NCBI GenBank assembly: GCA_964395545.1
Contig: CAYNAW010000006.1
Location: 1-47,769, forward strand
DNA length: 47,769 nt
Reading direction: 5' to 3'
DNA from: CAYGVX01 sp964395545
GTDB lineage: Archaea > Thermoproteota > Bathyarchaeia > Bathyarchaeales > SOJC01
Shown: piece by piece, positions 15,105 through 23,127 of the stretch
Position numbering within the stretch: the stretch's first letter is position 1
How the letters are laid out: every line of letters begins with the position of its first letter
Translations under genes and position numbers: made by a program
Notes under the pieces: model-generated
Told to the model about the DNA's origin: nothing
Databases searched by the model: none
Seen by the model: the letters and a program-made list of their open reading frames with translations, nothing else

Positions 15105-16522
15105 CTGACACGCCTCGCCAAATAACGATTACGCCCACAACGCGGATAGAGGGCCACGGCAAGGTTACTGTCCTGCTGGACGAGTTCGGCGACGTGTCTG
15201 ATGCTCACTTCCACGCCACTGAGATTAGGGGGTTCGAGCAGTTCCTCCGCGGCATGGAATCCGACCGCCTGCCCTTCATCATTTCACGGATCTGCGGGGT
15301 CTGCTCCACAGCCCACATAGTAGCGTCCGTGAAAGCCATTGAAGATGCCTATCAAGTGGAGGTTCCCGAAACTGGCCGGAAGATTCGGGAGCTGTTGCTG
15401 ATGGCTCAAGTGATAACCAACCACTCTCTCGTTTTCTTTTTCCTAACGTTGCCTGACTTCTGGTTCAAAGAAGAAGCAACACCGGGGAAGAGGAATATCT
15501 TCCAAATAATGCGGGAGGACCCGGAAATCGGGAAGAAGGCCTTGGACCTGAAGATGTTCGGCACGCGCCTCCTCTCAATCGTAGGTGGCAGGCACATACA
15601 CATTGTCTCTGTTATCCCAGGCGGCGTCATTAGACCTCTCACGGAAGCTCAGAGAACCCTGCTGCTGAAAGAAGCCAAGACAGGTGTGACTTTGGCACAA
15701 GAAGCTTTAGCCTTGGGCAAGAAGCTGTTCGAGGAGAGGTGGGAAGACTTCAGGCAAGTGGCCGCCATAAAGACTAACTACATGAGCCTGACGGATAATG
15801 GAAACCTCAACTTCTATGACGGAAACGTGCAAGTGAAAGATGCTGCAGGCAAGACCGTCGCGGAGTTCCCGCCTCAAGAATACATGAACTACGTGGAAGA
15901 GAAAGCTCTCGAATGGACGTATGCAAAATTCGCCTACCTCAAGAAACAAGGATGGCCGAAAGGCGTAACAAGAGTCAGCTCGACTGCAAGGATGAACGTA
16001 GTAGAAGACATCGACACATCCCTCGCAAGGCAGGCGTTCCAAGAATTCAAGAAGATGTACGGCTCGCCGGCACATGAGACCCTCCTTTTTGACTATGCAA
16101 GACTGATAGAACTACTCTATGCCTGTGAAAAAGCCCGGGAACTGCTGAAAGACGCATCAATATGCAAACTCGATACGAGGGTAACGCTAACGCCTAAAGA
16201 AGCCTCAGGAATAGGCGTCGTAGAAGCCCCAAGAGGAACACTCATGCACCGTTACTCACTCGACTCTCATGGACGACTGAAGGATATACGTCTCATAATC
16301 CCTACGCAAATCAACAACGCAGCAATTAACATGAGCGTGAAAAGCGCCGCAGCGAAGTTCATCCAACGCGCGGAAGTCAAACCAGGTCTCCTCAACAAGA
16401 TCGAGATGATCGTGAGAGCCTACGACCCTTGCATCAAATGCGCGTCTAGAACTGTGGAGACGGGCCGCTGGCTGAGAGTCGAAGTGAAAGACAGCCAAGG
16501 AAGGCTAGTGGCAGCCCTATAG
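15101..16522 (+). CDS. [NiFe] hydrogenase large subunit, group 3 type
   Basis: 473 aa. Nickel ligands are Cys65/Cys68 in RICGVC (L1) and Cys444/Cys447 in DPCIKC (L2). L2 is followed by Ala-Ser-Arg, not the common His; a 23-residue tail after Arg450 fits a peptide removed by a maturation endopeptidase, with Arg as seen in the HycE type. The enzyme takes up or evolves H2. There are no hyp or protease genes in the window, so maturation genes lie elsewhere. The stop codon interlocks with the convergent ferredoxin gene over 6 nt. Confidence 0.92.
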   Translation: MTDTPRQITITPTTRIEGHGKVTVLLDEFGDVSDAHFHATEIRGFEQFLRGMESDRLPFIISRICGVCSTAHIVASVKAIEDAYQVEVPETGRKIRELLLMAQVITNHSLVFFFLTLPDFWFKEEATPGKRNIFQIMREDPEIGKKALDLKMFGTRLLSIVGGRHIHIVSVIPGGVIRPLTEAQRTLLLKEAKTGVTLAQEALALGKKLFEERWEDFRQVAAIKTNYMSLTDNGNLNFYDGNVQVKDAAGKTVAEFPPQEYMNYVEEKALEWTYAKFAYLKKQGWPKGVTRVSSTARMNVVEDIDTSLARQAFQEFKKMYGSPAHETLLFDYARLIELLYACEKARELLKDASICKLDTRVTLTPKEASGIGVVEAPRGTLMHRYSLDSHGRLKDIRLIIPTQINNAAINMSVKSAAAKFIQRAEVKPGLLNKIEMIVRAYDPCIKCASRTVETGRWLRVEVKDSQGRLVAAL

Positions 16523-16726
16523 CATTGCCTGCAATACTTCGATGGCCTGGTTTGGGCAGTTCACCTCGCAGATTCTGCATAAGACGCAGGCTTCGTCGTT
16601 CGCTACGACTGTTCTTGTCTTCTTAGGCCGCGTAGAAACGACTCGGACCGCAAAAACCTGAACCGGACATAGCTCAACGCACAGGCCATCTCCCCTGCAC
16701 TTGTCATGGTCTATACGTATCTTCAC
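16517..16726 (-). CDS. Dicluster ferredoxin with a CxxD first motif
   Basis: 69 aa from GTG at 16726, chosen because GAAGG sits 7 nt upstream and a TATA lies at 16763-16775; a TTG at 16753 gives 78 aa. The second motif is a normal CxxCxxCxxxCP (CVLCRICEVNCP). The first is CRGDGLCVELCP, with Asp in place of the second cysteine, as in Pyrococcus ferredoxin where Asp ligates the fourth iron. It may carry electrons for the hydrogenase encoded convergently, but it has its own promoter. Confidence 0.88.
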   Translation of the reverse strand: MKIRIDHDKCRGDGLCVELCPVQVFAVRVVSTRPKKTRTVVANDEACVLCRICEVNCPNQAIEVLQAML

Positions 16727-16762
16727 GAGGAAACCTTCAATACAACTCTTCAAGCAAGCGGT

Positions 16763-16775
16763 GTTTATTTAACAT
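16763..16775 (-). promoter_or_regulatory. TATA box for the ferredoxin gene
   Basis: TTAAATAAACACC on the minus strand, about 40 nt before the GTG at 16726. It gives a leader long enough to hold the GAAGG ribosome binding site. Confidence 0.4.
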
Positions 16776-16776
16776 T

Positions 16777-17430
16777 TCAGTTTCCAGTCCTCCGCCTCCC
16801 TCCACACGTGGACACGAACTTCCGTCTCGGATCCTCTTCCAGAACTTTCTCCAGCTGCTTCAAAGTCAAGCCCGTCACTTGGTCGCCGTAGATTTCACAC
16901 TTGACACGTCGACCGATTTCTTCGGGGCTCCGAACGATTATCTCTGCCTCTTCGCCGGAGGGTAGGGTCGAATGAACATGGAGAGAATGCTCCTTTCTTC
17001 CTTCTTTCGTGACTTGTCGTTCCTCAGCCAAATCTATCGTATAGCCGCTTCCTTTGAGGATCACCAAGAGTTTTTGGGGGTTTCCCGTGTACGTGATGAC
17101 GTCTATGTCGCTACTTCGGTGAGCCGTTCCACGCCAAACGCTCCCAACCAAGAGAGGATGAAAAGCCTCGAGGGTTTGCATCAATCTGAAGGCTGCACGT
17201 CTCTTCTCGATGAGTCTCAGCTGCTTTTCGTGTCCTTCTCTCTCCTCGGCGATGCTGTCAAGCTCAACAGCCACTTCGGCGTTGCTTGGGACAGCGCGGA
17301 TGCCTAGGTTTTTCGCAGCGCGAAGCTTAGCCTGCTTGTACTCTTTTTCTTGTCCCGTGTAGAGCATGGTTGCGGCTTCTTGAGCAACTCGCCGCCGTTG
17401 ACTCACTCTGTGCTCGGAACCCACTCTCAC
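16777..17430 (-). CDS. Nucleotidyltransferase-fold protein (pol beta superfamily)
   Basis: 217 aa from GTG at 17430 (GTG 17424 or ATG 17367 also possible). A coiled-coil-like helical part (20-90) precedes the nucleotidyltransferase core: GSVWRGTAHRSSDIDV (about 95-110) supplies the GS motif and the DxD metal-binding pair, followed by EAEIIVRSP. Such domains transfer nucleotides to proteins, RNA or antibiotics; no partner HEPN gene is adjacent, so a toxin-antitoxin role is not supported. It lies 23 nt after the ribosomal protein eS1 gene and is probably cotranscribed. Confidence 0.75.
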   Translation of the reverse strand: MRVGSEHRVSQRRRVAQEAATMLYTGQEKEYKQAKLRAAKNLGIRAVPSNAEVAVELDSIAEEREGHEKQLRLIEKRRAAFRLMQTLEAFHPLLVGSVWRGTAHRSSDIDVITYTGNPQKLLVILKGSGYTIDLAEERQVTKEGRKEHSLHVHSTLPSGEEAEIIVRSPEEIGRRVKCEIYGDQVTGLTLKQLEKVLEEDPRRKFVSTCGGRRRTGN

Positions 17431-17453
17431 TCCTGCTCTGCGGGCAAAACTGG

Positions 17454-18059
17454 CTACGCTGCAGCTGCAACAGACTCCGAGGGCTTGAGCGTGAGCTTGG
17501 ACTTCCTAATTCCCACGTGACGGAGGGGTGCGACTTTCTTGGCTTCGTTGTAGATATCCGAGGCTATCTTGCCTAGCACCATCTCCTGGGCATATTGGTC
17601 ATACGATAGAGACGTCGCTTTCTCTTCGACGATGCGTTTCATCAAGCTTCTTATCGACGTCTCTTGAGAGGTTTTCACTCGGTTCAACGTGAACGCAGAC
17701 ACGGCCACCCTGAGTCCGTAACCATCCTTGGTCTTGAGGTTAATAATCATCTCGATTCGAGTGGTTCGTCGACGAACTAGACTTCTGAGGTAGTCTCGAC
17801 TGTACTCATGCCCCTTGAACACGGTCTTAGCGTTCTTATCATCCACTTCGATGACTTGAAAGTACATCTTGAGGTACTGGTGTGAAAAGTCATTTGTGAT
17901 GTCGTAAAGGGTGGCGGCAAGCACTCTGCCCATTATCGCTTCAGCGCCCTCTGCAGGCACGGCGCCCAGCTCAACGTTTCCGAAGTAAGCTGGCGCCGTA
18001 ACCAAGTACCAGTCCTTGCTACGCCACTTGTCACGTACACGTTTAGCAGACTTGGACAA
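17454..18059 (-). CDS. rps3ae: Small-subunit ribosomal protein eS1 (S3Ae)
   Basis: 201 aa, typical archaeal length. The N-terminus KRVRDKWRSKDWYLVTAPAYFGN and GRVLAATLYDITND, then RRRTTRIEMIINLKTKDG and LRHVGIRKSKL, are family signatures. It starts at a TTG with GAGGGTT upstream. It binds the 30S platform near the mRNA exit. The C-terminus ends in an Ala run. Confidence 0.95.
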   Translation of the reverse strand: MSKSAKRVRDKWRSKDWYLVTAPAYFGNVELGAVPAEGAEAIMGRVLAATLYDITNDFSHQYLKMYFQVIEVDDKNAKTVFKGHEYSRDYLRSLVRRRTTRIEMIINLKTKDGYGLRVAVSAFTLNRVKTSQETSIRSLMKRIVEEKATSLSYDQYAQEMVLGKIASDIYNEAKKVAPLRHVGIRKSKLTLKPSESVAAAA

Positions 18060-18097
18060 GTTTCAACCCTCGTTGCGTCTGGAAAATTCATCATTCG

Positions 18098-18107
18098 AGT
18101 ATTAAAG
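18098..18107 (-). promoter_or_regulatory. TATA box for the eS1 gene
   Basis: CTTTAATACT on the minus strand, about 40-48 nt before the TTG at 18059, preceded by a purine-rich BRE-like stretch (AAAAAAGG). The rest of the 240-bp gap from 18060 to 18299 shows no gene or RNA I can support. Confidence 0.45.
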
Positions 18108-18299
18108 CCTTTTTTAGGTAGTCTACAAGCCAGGGTGCATCTGAATCTATCTTGTATCAAAACTTGAAGAGAGGAGATGCCTATTGGAACAACGTAGGCT
18201 GTAAGACTCATACGGTATGACAGTTCAAACCATGTCTTCCGACAACCATGTGCTCGGAATTTCAATCATGGCTCCATGGCATTAGAGAGATCCCCGAGT

Positions 18300-19583
18300 T
18301 TATGCAGGCTCGAGTTTTGCCAAGCCGTTCATGTACTTTGTCAACGCTTTTGGAATGATGACTGAACCGTTCTTCTGTTGGTGCTGCTCCAGAATTGCCA
18401 ACATAGTCCTACTCGTCGCGAGGGCGGTGTTGTTCAACGTGTGGACGAAGCCCTTAGGCGCCTGACCCTCCTTCTCCCTGAAACGAACGTTCAGCCGTCT
18501 GGCTTGATAATCAGTGCAGTTGGAGTTCGAGCCGGCTTCTCTGTAAACTCCGTCAGCCATCCAGACGTTGATATCATACTTCTTCGCGGACACGGTTCCG
18601 ATGTCACCCGTGCAGGAATTCACCACTTTGTAGTGGAGCCCAAGTGCTTGGTAGAGCTCCTCAGCGTTTTGCTGCAGCTCCTCATGGAACGTCCAAGAGT
18701 CTTCTGGAAGGCAGAAGATAAACTGCTCCACTTTGTTGAACTGGTGTGTCCTAAACAATCCCTTCGTGTACTTGCCGTGGGTTCCCACCTCTCTCCTAAA
18801 GCACGAGCTAACTCCCACTAGCTTCGTGGGCAAGTCGTCTTTGACCAGAACTTCGTCCATGAACATGGCCGCTAAAGGATGCTCCGCTGTGGCAATCATG
18901 TACAGGTCCTCGTTCTCCACTTTGTACATGACGTTTTCGAAGTCCGCCAAGTCTGTAACGCCTTCGTAGGGTTCACGCCTCATCATAAGCGGCGGCTCAA
19001 CGAGGCAGTAGCCCTTCTTAAGCAATGTGTCGATGGCGAATCGCTGCAGTGCCAAATCAAGTAATGCCAAGTTGCCCTTCAGGTAGAAGAAACCGTGTCC
19101 TGCAACTTTGGCGCCTCTCTCCTCTTCAATCAAGCCCAACATCTGGGCAATCTCAAGGTGATTCCTGGGTTCGAAATCGAACCTCGGAGGCATGCCCCAT
19201 GTCTTGACTTCCACGTTGTCGTTTTCGTCCTTTCCGAAGGGCACCGACTCGTGCAACAGGTTTGGGAGCCTCATGAGGATGCTGCTGACCTTGTTCTTGT
19301 GTTGTTCCACCTGCTGCTCTAAGCTCACAATTCCGTCATCCACCCTGCGCCCCTTTTCGATGAGTTTCTGAGCATTTTTCCCCGTTTTCTTCAAGGCAGC
19401 TACTTCGTGGGTAATCTCTCGTCTTTCATGGCGAAGATTATTGGCCGCAGTCAAGAGGCGACGCCATTCAATGTCATTGTTGATAAGCTCGTCCAGCATT
19501 CGAAGTTTCTCAGGATCTCCTCGCCTGCTCAGGTTGTTCCTCACAACATCTGGGTTGTCACGGATGAGCTTGATGTCCAGCAA
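18300..19583 (-). CDS. serS: Seryl-tRNA synthetase
   Basis: 427 aa, the standard bacterial/archaeal class II form, not the methanogen-specific one. The N-terminal tRNA-binding coiled coil (about 25-105) is followed by motif 2, CFRREVGTHGKYTKGLFRTH (the arginine binds ATP), and motif 3 near the C-terminus around NNTALATSRTMLAILE. It charges tRNA-Ser with serine. It stands alone 64 nt downstream of pcc1 on the same strand. Confidence 0.96.
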   Translation of the reverse strand: MLDIKLIRDNPDVVRNNLSRRGDPEKLRMLDELINNDIEWRRLLTAANNLRHERREITHEVAALKKTGKNAQKLIEKGRRVDDGIVSLEQQVEQHKNKVSSILMRLPNLLHESVPFGKDENDNVEVKTWGMPPRFDFEPRNHLEIAQMLGLIEEERGAKVAGHGFFYLKGNLALLDLALQRFAIDTLLKKGYCLVEPPLMMRREPYEGVTDLADFENVMYKVENEDLYMIATAEHPLAAMFMDEVLVKDDLPTKLVGVSSCFRREVGTHGKYTKGLFRTHQFNKVEQFIFCLPEDSWTFHEELQQNAEELYQALGLHYKVVNSCTGDIGTVSAKKYDINVWMADGVYREAGSNSNCTDYQARRLNVRFREKEGQAPKGFVHTLNNTALATSRTMLAILEQHQQKNGSVIIPKALTKYMNGLAKLEPA

Positions 19584-19647
19584 GGGCTATCCAACGCTTC
19601 TAAGAAGGGAGAAATCTAATATTTAGCCTTTCAAATCAAGCAACTGT

Positions 19648-19905
19648 TCACTGTCTACTTGGTTTCACGGTTTCGAGGGTTTTCTCCGCCACAGAAACGC
19701 ACGCTAACAAGTCGTCAAGGGTCGCTATGAAAGTTTCTAACGATTTGCGGCAGAGCACCAACGCTGAAAGACGGGTGCCGCTCTTGGCTGTTTCTACTTT
19801 CAAGCCGCGCGGGGCTTTGCGGTTGTCTGGGGAGACGGCTTTGACGATTGCCTCAGCCTCAAGCTCGCTGCCGTAGACAAAGGAGAGTGTTGCTTCCAGT
19901 TTCAT
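19648..19905 (-). CDS. pcc1: KEOPS complex subunit Pcc1
   Basis: 85 aa from the ATG at 19905, overlapping the RecJ-like stop in ATGA. It has the small KH-like alpha/beta fold pattern of Pcc1: KLEATLSFVYGSELEAEAIV, SPDNRKAPRGLKVET and the central ALVLCRKSLETFIATLDDLL helix. Pcc1 dimerises and holds Kae1 and tRNA for the t6A modification at position 37. Kae1 and Bud32 are in the same minus-strand cluster; Cgi121 is not in the window. Confidence 0.85.
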   Translation of the reverse strand: MKLEATLSFVYGSELEAEAIVKAVSPDNRKAPRGLKVETAKSGTRLSALVLCRKSLETFIATLDDLLACVSVAEKTLETVKPSRQ

Positions 19906-21356
19906 CACACGCCCTCCCGCATCTTCCACCTTTTCACCAGTTCATCCACAAGCTTAGCGAAGGCATCAACATCTTTTGTCGGAACCTGAGCTCCTGCGGC
20001 GATGTCATGCCCCCCGCCCGTGCCTCCGAACTTCTCGGAGGCTACTCGCATGATTTCGCCCAAGTTTAGCCCTTTGCTCGTGAGCATGTCCAAGGTTCGG
20101 GCAGAAACTTTCACCACGTCTTCCTCGGCGACGGTTGCGTAGGCGATTATGGGCTTCTCTGGGTTTGACAGGCTGGTCGAGAGTATGGACGAGAGGGTGC
20201 CGATTATCTTCTCGTTTATGAAGTCCCCTCCTCGAACAACGTAGATGCTCTCTAGCTCGTCGATGCGGTTGGGCTCCTCCATGAGCCAGCTTAAGTACTT
20301 TGTAATGGTCCGCCTATACTCTTCCAAGACCCTTTCGGCCTGCTCCAAGGCTGAGCCTCGGTCCCCCATGCATACTGCGACGCCTAACCCTGCTTTGTCC
20401 ATCCGTCCAGTTCCGTTAAGCAGGACCGAGAACTCGCGTGCGTCCCTCAGAGGAGTCCACGGCTCCTCTTTGATAACCGTGTACACGGAACCCACCAAGT
20501 TCAAAACGTTGCCTGCATACCCTCTGGACACTAAATGGTCAGAAAGTGCCGAACACAGCTGCCTCTTCTCCTCTTCCGAAAGGTCTCTAAGAGCCCGCCA
20601 CCTGTCTCCCTCTTTAGGCTTTATCCCCAAGCTGCCAAGGAGAGCCAAGCTCTTATCCTCCTCGCCACTGATTCCTGGGAGAAAGGGACTCGTGGTATAG
20701 GCCAGGGCTTTGTGTATTGGACGTGTTTCTCTGCCGAAGAATATGAGATCCTTCTCCACCCTCAAGGCTCCAGCAACCACGGCGTCAGCTACTATTTCCT
20801 CGTTGAGCCCTCCTAACGCCCTCTGCTCGTACTTATCCTGCAAGTCGCCTAAGGCACCTACCACCGCTGTGACCGCCAAATCCTTATTCGTCTCGTTCAA
20901 TGCTCTAGCCACAAAATACGCGACGCCGGCTCCGCTGATGTCTTTTGACCCGTCAACGCCGTGTGTGTGGGGGTTCACCTGAAGAATGTTTGCGGCAGCT
21001 TCACCTATTGGCTGGTGATGGTCTAGGACGACTATTCGGTGATCCGCAAGGCTTTCGCTCAGCACGCCAAGGTAGCCGCTGCCCAAGTCAGTCAGGATCG
21101 TTAGTGCAGGCTTATCAGAGGTTATCTCGCTGACGATTTTCTCGTCGACCCATTGTTGTATCCTTAAGCGAAAACGGGCGCCGAGTCTCCAGAGGGCTTT
21201 TCCAATGATTCCTGCTGCTGCCAAGCCATCGGCGTCCAAGTGAGAAACTACATGGATGAACTCGTCTGCCTCAGCGATTTTGGATATGAGCGAAGCAGCC
21301 TCGGAAGCGTCGTCTGCGAAGGCTTTGATGGCGGTTTCCTCTATCGCCATGTCCAC
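19905..21356 (-). CDS. DHH/RecJ-like phosphoesterase (archaeal GAN/RecJ type)
   Basis: 483 aa. DHH motifs: SHLDADG (38-44), LTDLGSG (about 88-93), DHH at 111-113, and the C-terminal DHHA1 glycine motif GGTGGGHDIAAGA (444-456). Archaeal relatives include the GINS-associated nuclease GAN and RecJ-like 3'-5' or 5'-3' exonucleases on DNA or RNA; which activity this one has cannot be told. It is placed between uS15 and Pcc1, a synteny seen in many archaea and consistent with a translation- or replication-linked role. Confidence 0.88.
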   Translation of the reverse strand: MDMAIEETAIKAFADDASEAASLISKIAEADEFIHVVSHLDADGLAAAGIIGKALWRLGARFRLRIQQWVDEKIVSEITSDKPALTILTDLGSGYLGVLSESLADHRIVVLDHHQPIGEAAANILQVNPHTHGVDGSKDISGAGVAYFVARALNETNKDLAVTAVVGALGDLQDKYEQRALGGLNEEIVADAVVAGALRVEKDLIFFGRETRPIHKALAYTTSPFLPGISGEEDKSLALLGSLGIKPKEGDRWRALRDLSEEEKRQLCSALSDHLVSRGYAGNVLNLVGSVYTVIKEEPWTPLRDAREFSVLLNGTGRMDKAGLGVAVCMGDRGSALEQAERVLEEYRRTITKYLSWLMEEPNRIDELESIYVVRGGDFINEKIIGTLSSILSTSLSNPEKPIIAYATVAEEDVVKVSARTLDMLTSKGLNLGEIMRVASEKFGGTGGGHDIAAGAQVPTKDVDAFAKLVDELVKRWKMREGV

Positions 21357-21362
21357 TCCATG

Positions 21363-21803
21363 CTAAACGAGGGAGGCAGCCTTTGGTTCATACTTCCAGT
21401 CGGAGGGTAGGATGCCTTTCTTCTTGTAATACTTGGACAGTTTGTGCACCTTCGCCTCGATTGTCTGCAGGGACCTCTTGTTGATGAGGTCCATCCTATT
21501 CTTCTCCAAGTGCGTGGAAAGCCGCGACGCCTTCTTCAGTAGCATCTCAAGGTCCTCTGGGATCGACGGCGTCATATCTGCATCTGCCAGAATGTGACTT
21601 ATCGATTTTCCCGTGATGGGTTTCGTCAAGGGAATGCCGTGCTGATCACGCAGTATTGTGCCTATTCTGCTAGGGGAGTTGCCTTCTCTCGCGAGTCTTA
21701 TGACTATTGACTCCACTTCCTCGGTCTCGTACTTGCACCATGAAGGCTGACGCTTGCTAACTGGGCGCACTGAACGAGTCTTTCCTTTTTCCTGCTTTGG
21801 CAA
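21363..21803 (-). CDS. rps15: Small-subunit ribosomal protein uS15
   Basis: 146 aa, archaeal/eukaryotic long form. The N-terminal extension (RPVSKRQPSWCKYETEEVE) and IVIRLAREGNSPSRIGTILRDQHGIPL are typical; the C-terminal S15 core includes HLEKNRMDLINKRSLQTIEAKVHKLSKYYKK. It binds 16S rRNA. It is upstream of the RecJ-like and pcc1 genes, 6 nt apart, in the same operon. Confidence 0.95.
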   Translation of the reverse strand: MPKQEKGKTRSVRPVSKRQPSWCKYETEEVESIVIRLAREGNSPSRIGTILRDQHGIPLTKPITGKSISHILADADMTPSIPEDLEMLLKKASRLSTHLEKNRMDLINKRSLQTIEAKVHKLSKYYKKKGILPSDWKYEPKAASLV

Positions 21804-21862
21804 CAGGTGTCCTCCGAAGGCTCATTTAACGATACAACGCGTATATTTAAAACTTCTCAGCC

Positions 21863-22447
21863 CTAAAAACTTGCCGTATACCATTGGGCGAACTTACGGA
21901 GGGCTGAGGCCCTATGGGAGAACTTGTTCTTCTCCTCGACACTCATCTCCGCGAAGGTTTTCCGCGACGCTGAAGGCTTGAATACGGGGTCGAAGCCGAA
22001 GCCCAAGTTGCCCTTCTTCTGCTTTATGATCTGGCCCTCAACCTCGCAGCTGAATAACGTGGGCTTGTCTGTTCCGGGGCATGCGAAGGCGATGGCGGAT
22101 TTGAATGCGGCTCTTCTGTTGGCGACGCCTTCCATGAGCTTCAAGACTCCATCGTTGCCTATCGTTCGATAAACATAGGAGGCGTAGGGACCTGGAAAGC
22201 CGTTTAAGGCATCGATGAACATGCCTGCGTCCTCAACCAGGACGGGTAAGTTACACTTCTCAGCAGCATCTAGGACGCTTGCCTCTGCAACCTTCTCTAT
22301 GCTGTCGTCTTGCATTTCGATTGCCTCGACTTTTTTCAGCATGGCTGTCGCGATCTTGTACCTGCTTAAGACTCGGCGGGCTTCGTTAAACTTGTGCAAG
22401 TTGCCCGTCACGAGGAACACGACTCTGTTTTTTGGGACGTCGCTCAA
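21863..22447 (-). CDS. XTP/dITP diphosphatase (RdgB/Ham1 family)
   Basis: 194 aa, usual length. N-terminal VTGNLHKFNEA (substrate loop), VEDAGMFIDALNGFPGPYASYV and GNLGFGFDPVFKPSASRKTFAEM are family signatures. It hydrolyses non-canonical purine triphosphates such as XTP and dITP to monophosphates and keeps them out of nucleic acids. It lies between bud32 (13 nt upstream) and uS15, a common archaeal arrangement. Confidence 0.94.
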   Translation of the reverse strand: MSDVPKNRVVFLVTGNLHKFNEARRVLSRYKIATAMLKKVEAIEMQDDSIEKVAEASVLDAAEKCNLPVLVEDAGMFIDALNGFPGPYASYVYRTIGNDGVLKLMEGVANRRAAFKSAIAFACPGTDKPTLFSCEVEGQIIKQKKGNLGFGFDPVFKPSASRKTFAEMSVEEKNKFSHRASALRKFAQWYTASF

Positions 22448-22460
22448 ATGGTCAGCCTTC

Positions 22461-23126
22461 TTATCGTCCTCCTATTCCGGGCGTTACGAGTCTCTTTCTT
22501 TCGGAGACGTACCGCCCCCGTTTCTCAATCTCGTTTATCTTGTCATAAACCTTGCTCTTCATTTCTTCCCCTGCCACCTGGGCGTAGCCTTCCAAGACGG
22601 ATTGGAAGCACTCTTCAGCATGTCTGAAGTGGACGCTCTGGAAAGCACGTTTCATGAGGTGCAGATCTACTCCTTTCAGCTCAAGCTCGGAGGTTTTTTC
22701 TCCAAGGCCGAAGTCTACGAATACGATTCTGTTGCTGGGTGTCAGTATCATGTTGGAGGTCGTGAGGTCCCCGTGTATAATGTTGCTGCGGTGAAGGCAT
22801 CCGATGAGTCTGCCTATTTGTCTGCTTAGATTTTTCCGTTTTTCGGGAGCCATGTTGTTTAATGCTTGCTTAACCTGTTTGCCTTCGACGAACTCCATAA
22901 TTATGTTGAAGTCTGCCAAGTCCACCATGAAAATCGTGGGTGTTGGAACTCCTGCCTCCTTCGCGTAGTGTAACAACTGAGCCTCATGGACAGTGCGGTA
23001 CGTTCGTATTCTCTCATCAATCTCTGGAAGTCTATACTTCTTTGGAAGCCGCCGTTTCATGATTACTCGGCGTCCCTGCCAGTCTTCGAGGAACAGGCTG
23101 GCTTCTGCTCCTTTCTTGATTAGCAT
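22461..23126 (-). CDS. bud32: KEOPS-associated kinase/ATPase Bud32
   Basis: 221 aa, minimal RIO-like kinase fold. Catalytic HGD at 118-120 with Asn125 and DFG at 138-140; the N-lobe includes KGAEASLFL and VIMKRRLPKKYR. Bud32 acts as an ATPase that regulates Kae1 in t6A synthesis. It follows kae1 with 1 nt between stop and start, so it is coexpressed; in some archaea the two are fused. Confidence 0.94.
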   Translation of the reverse strand: MLIKKGAEASLFLEDWQGRRVIMKRRLPKKYRLPEIDERIRTYRTVHEAQLLHYAKEAGVPTPTIFMVDLADFNIIMEFVEGKQVKQALNNMAPEKRKNLSRQIGRLIGCLHRSNIIHGDLTTSNMILTPSNRIVFVDFGLGEKTSELELKGVDLHLMKRAFQSVHFRHAEECFQSVLEGYAQVAGEEMKSKVYDKINEIEKRGRYVSERKRLVTPGIGGR

Positions 23127-23127
23127 C

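Noticed and set aside
16777..17430. Toxin-antitoxin (MNT/HEPN) interpretation of the nucleotidyltransferase
   Set aside because: No HEPN-type partner is adjacent and the gene follows ribosomal protein eS1; the DxD core alone does not show it.
18210..18240. TTCAAAC motif in the gap before eS1, resembling a tRNA T-loop
   Set aside because: The flanking bases do not form a 5-bp T-arm and no acceptor or anticodon arm could be built; not a tRNA.
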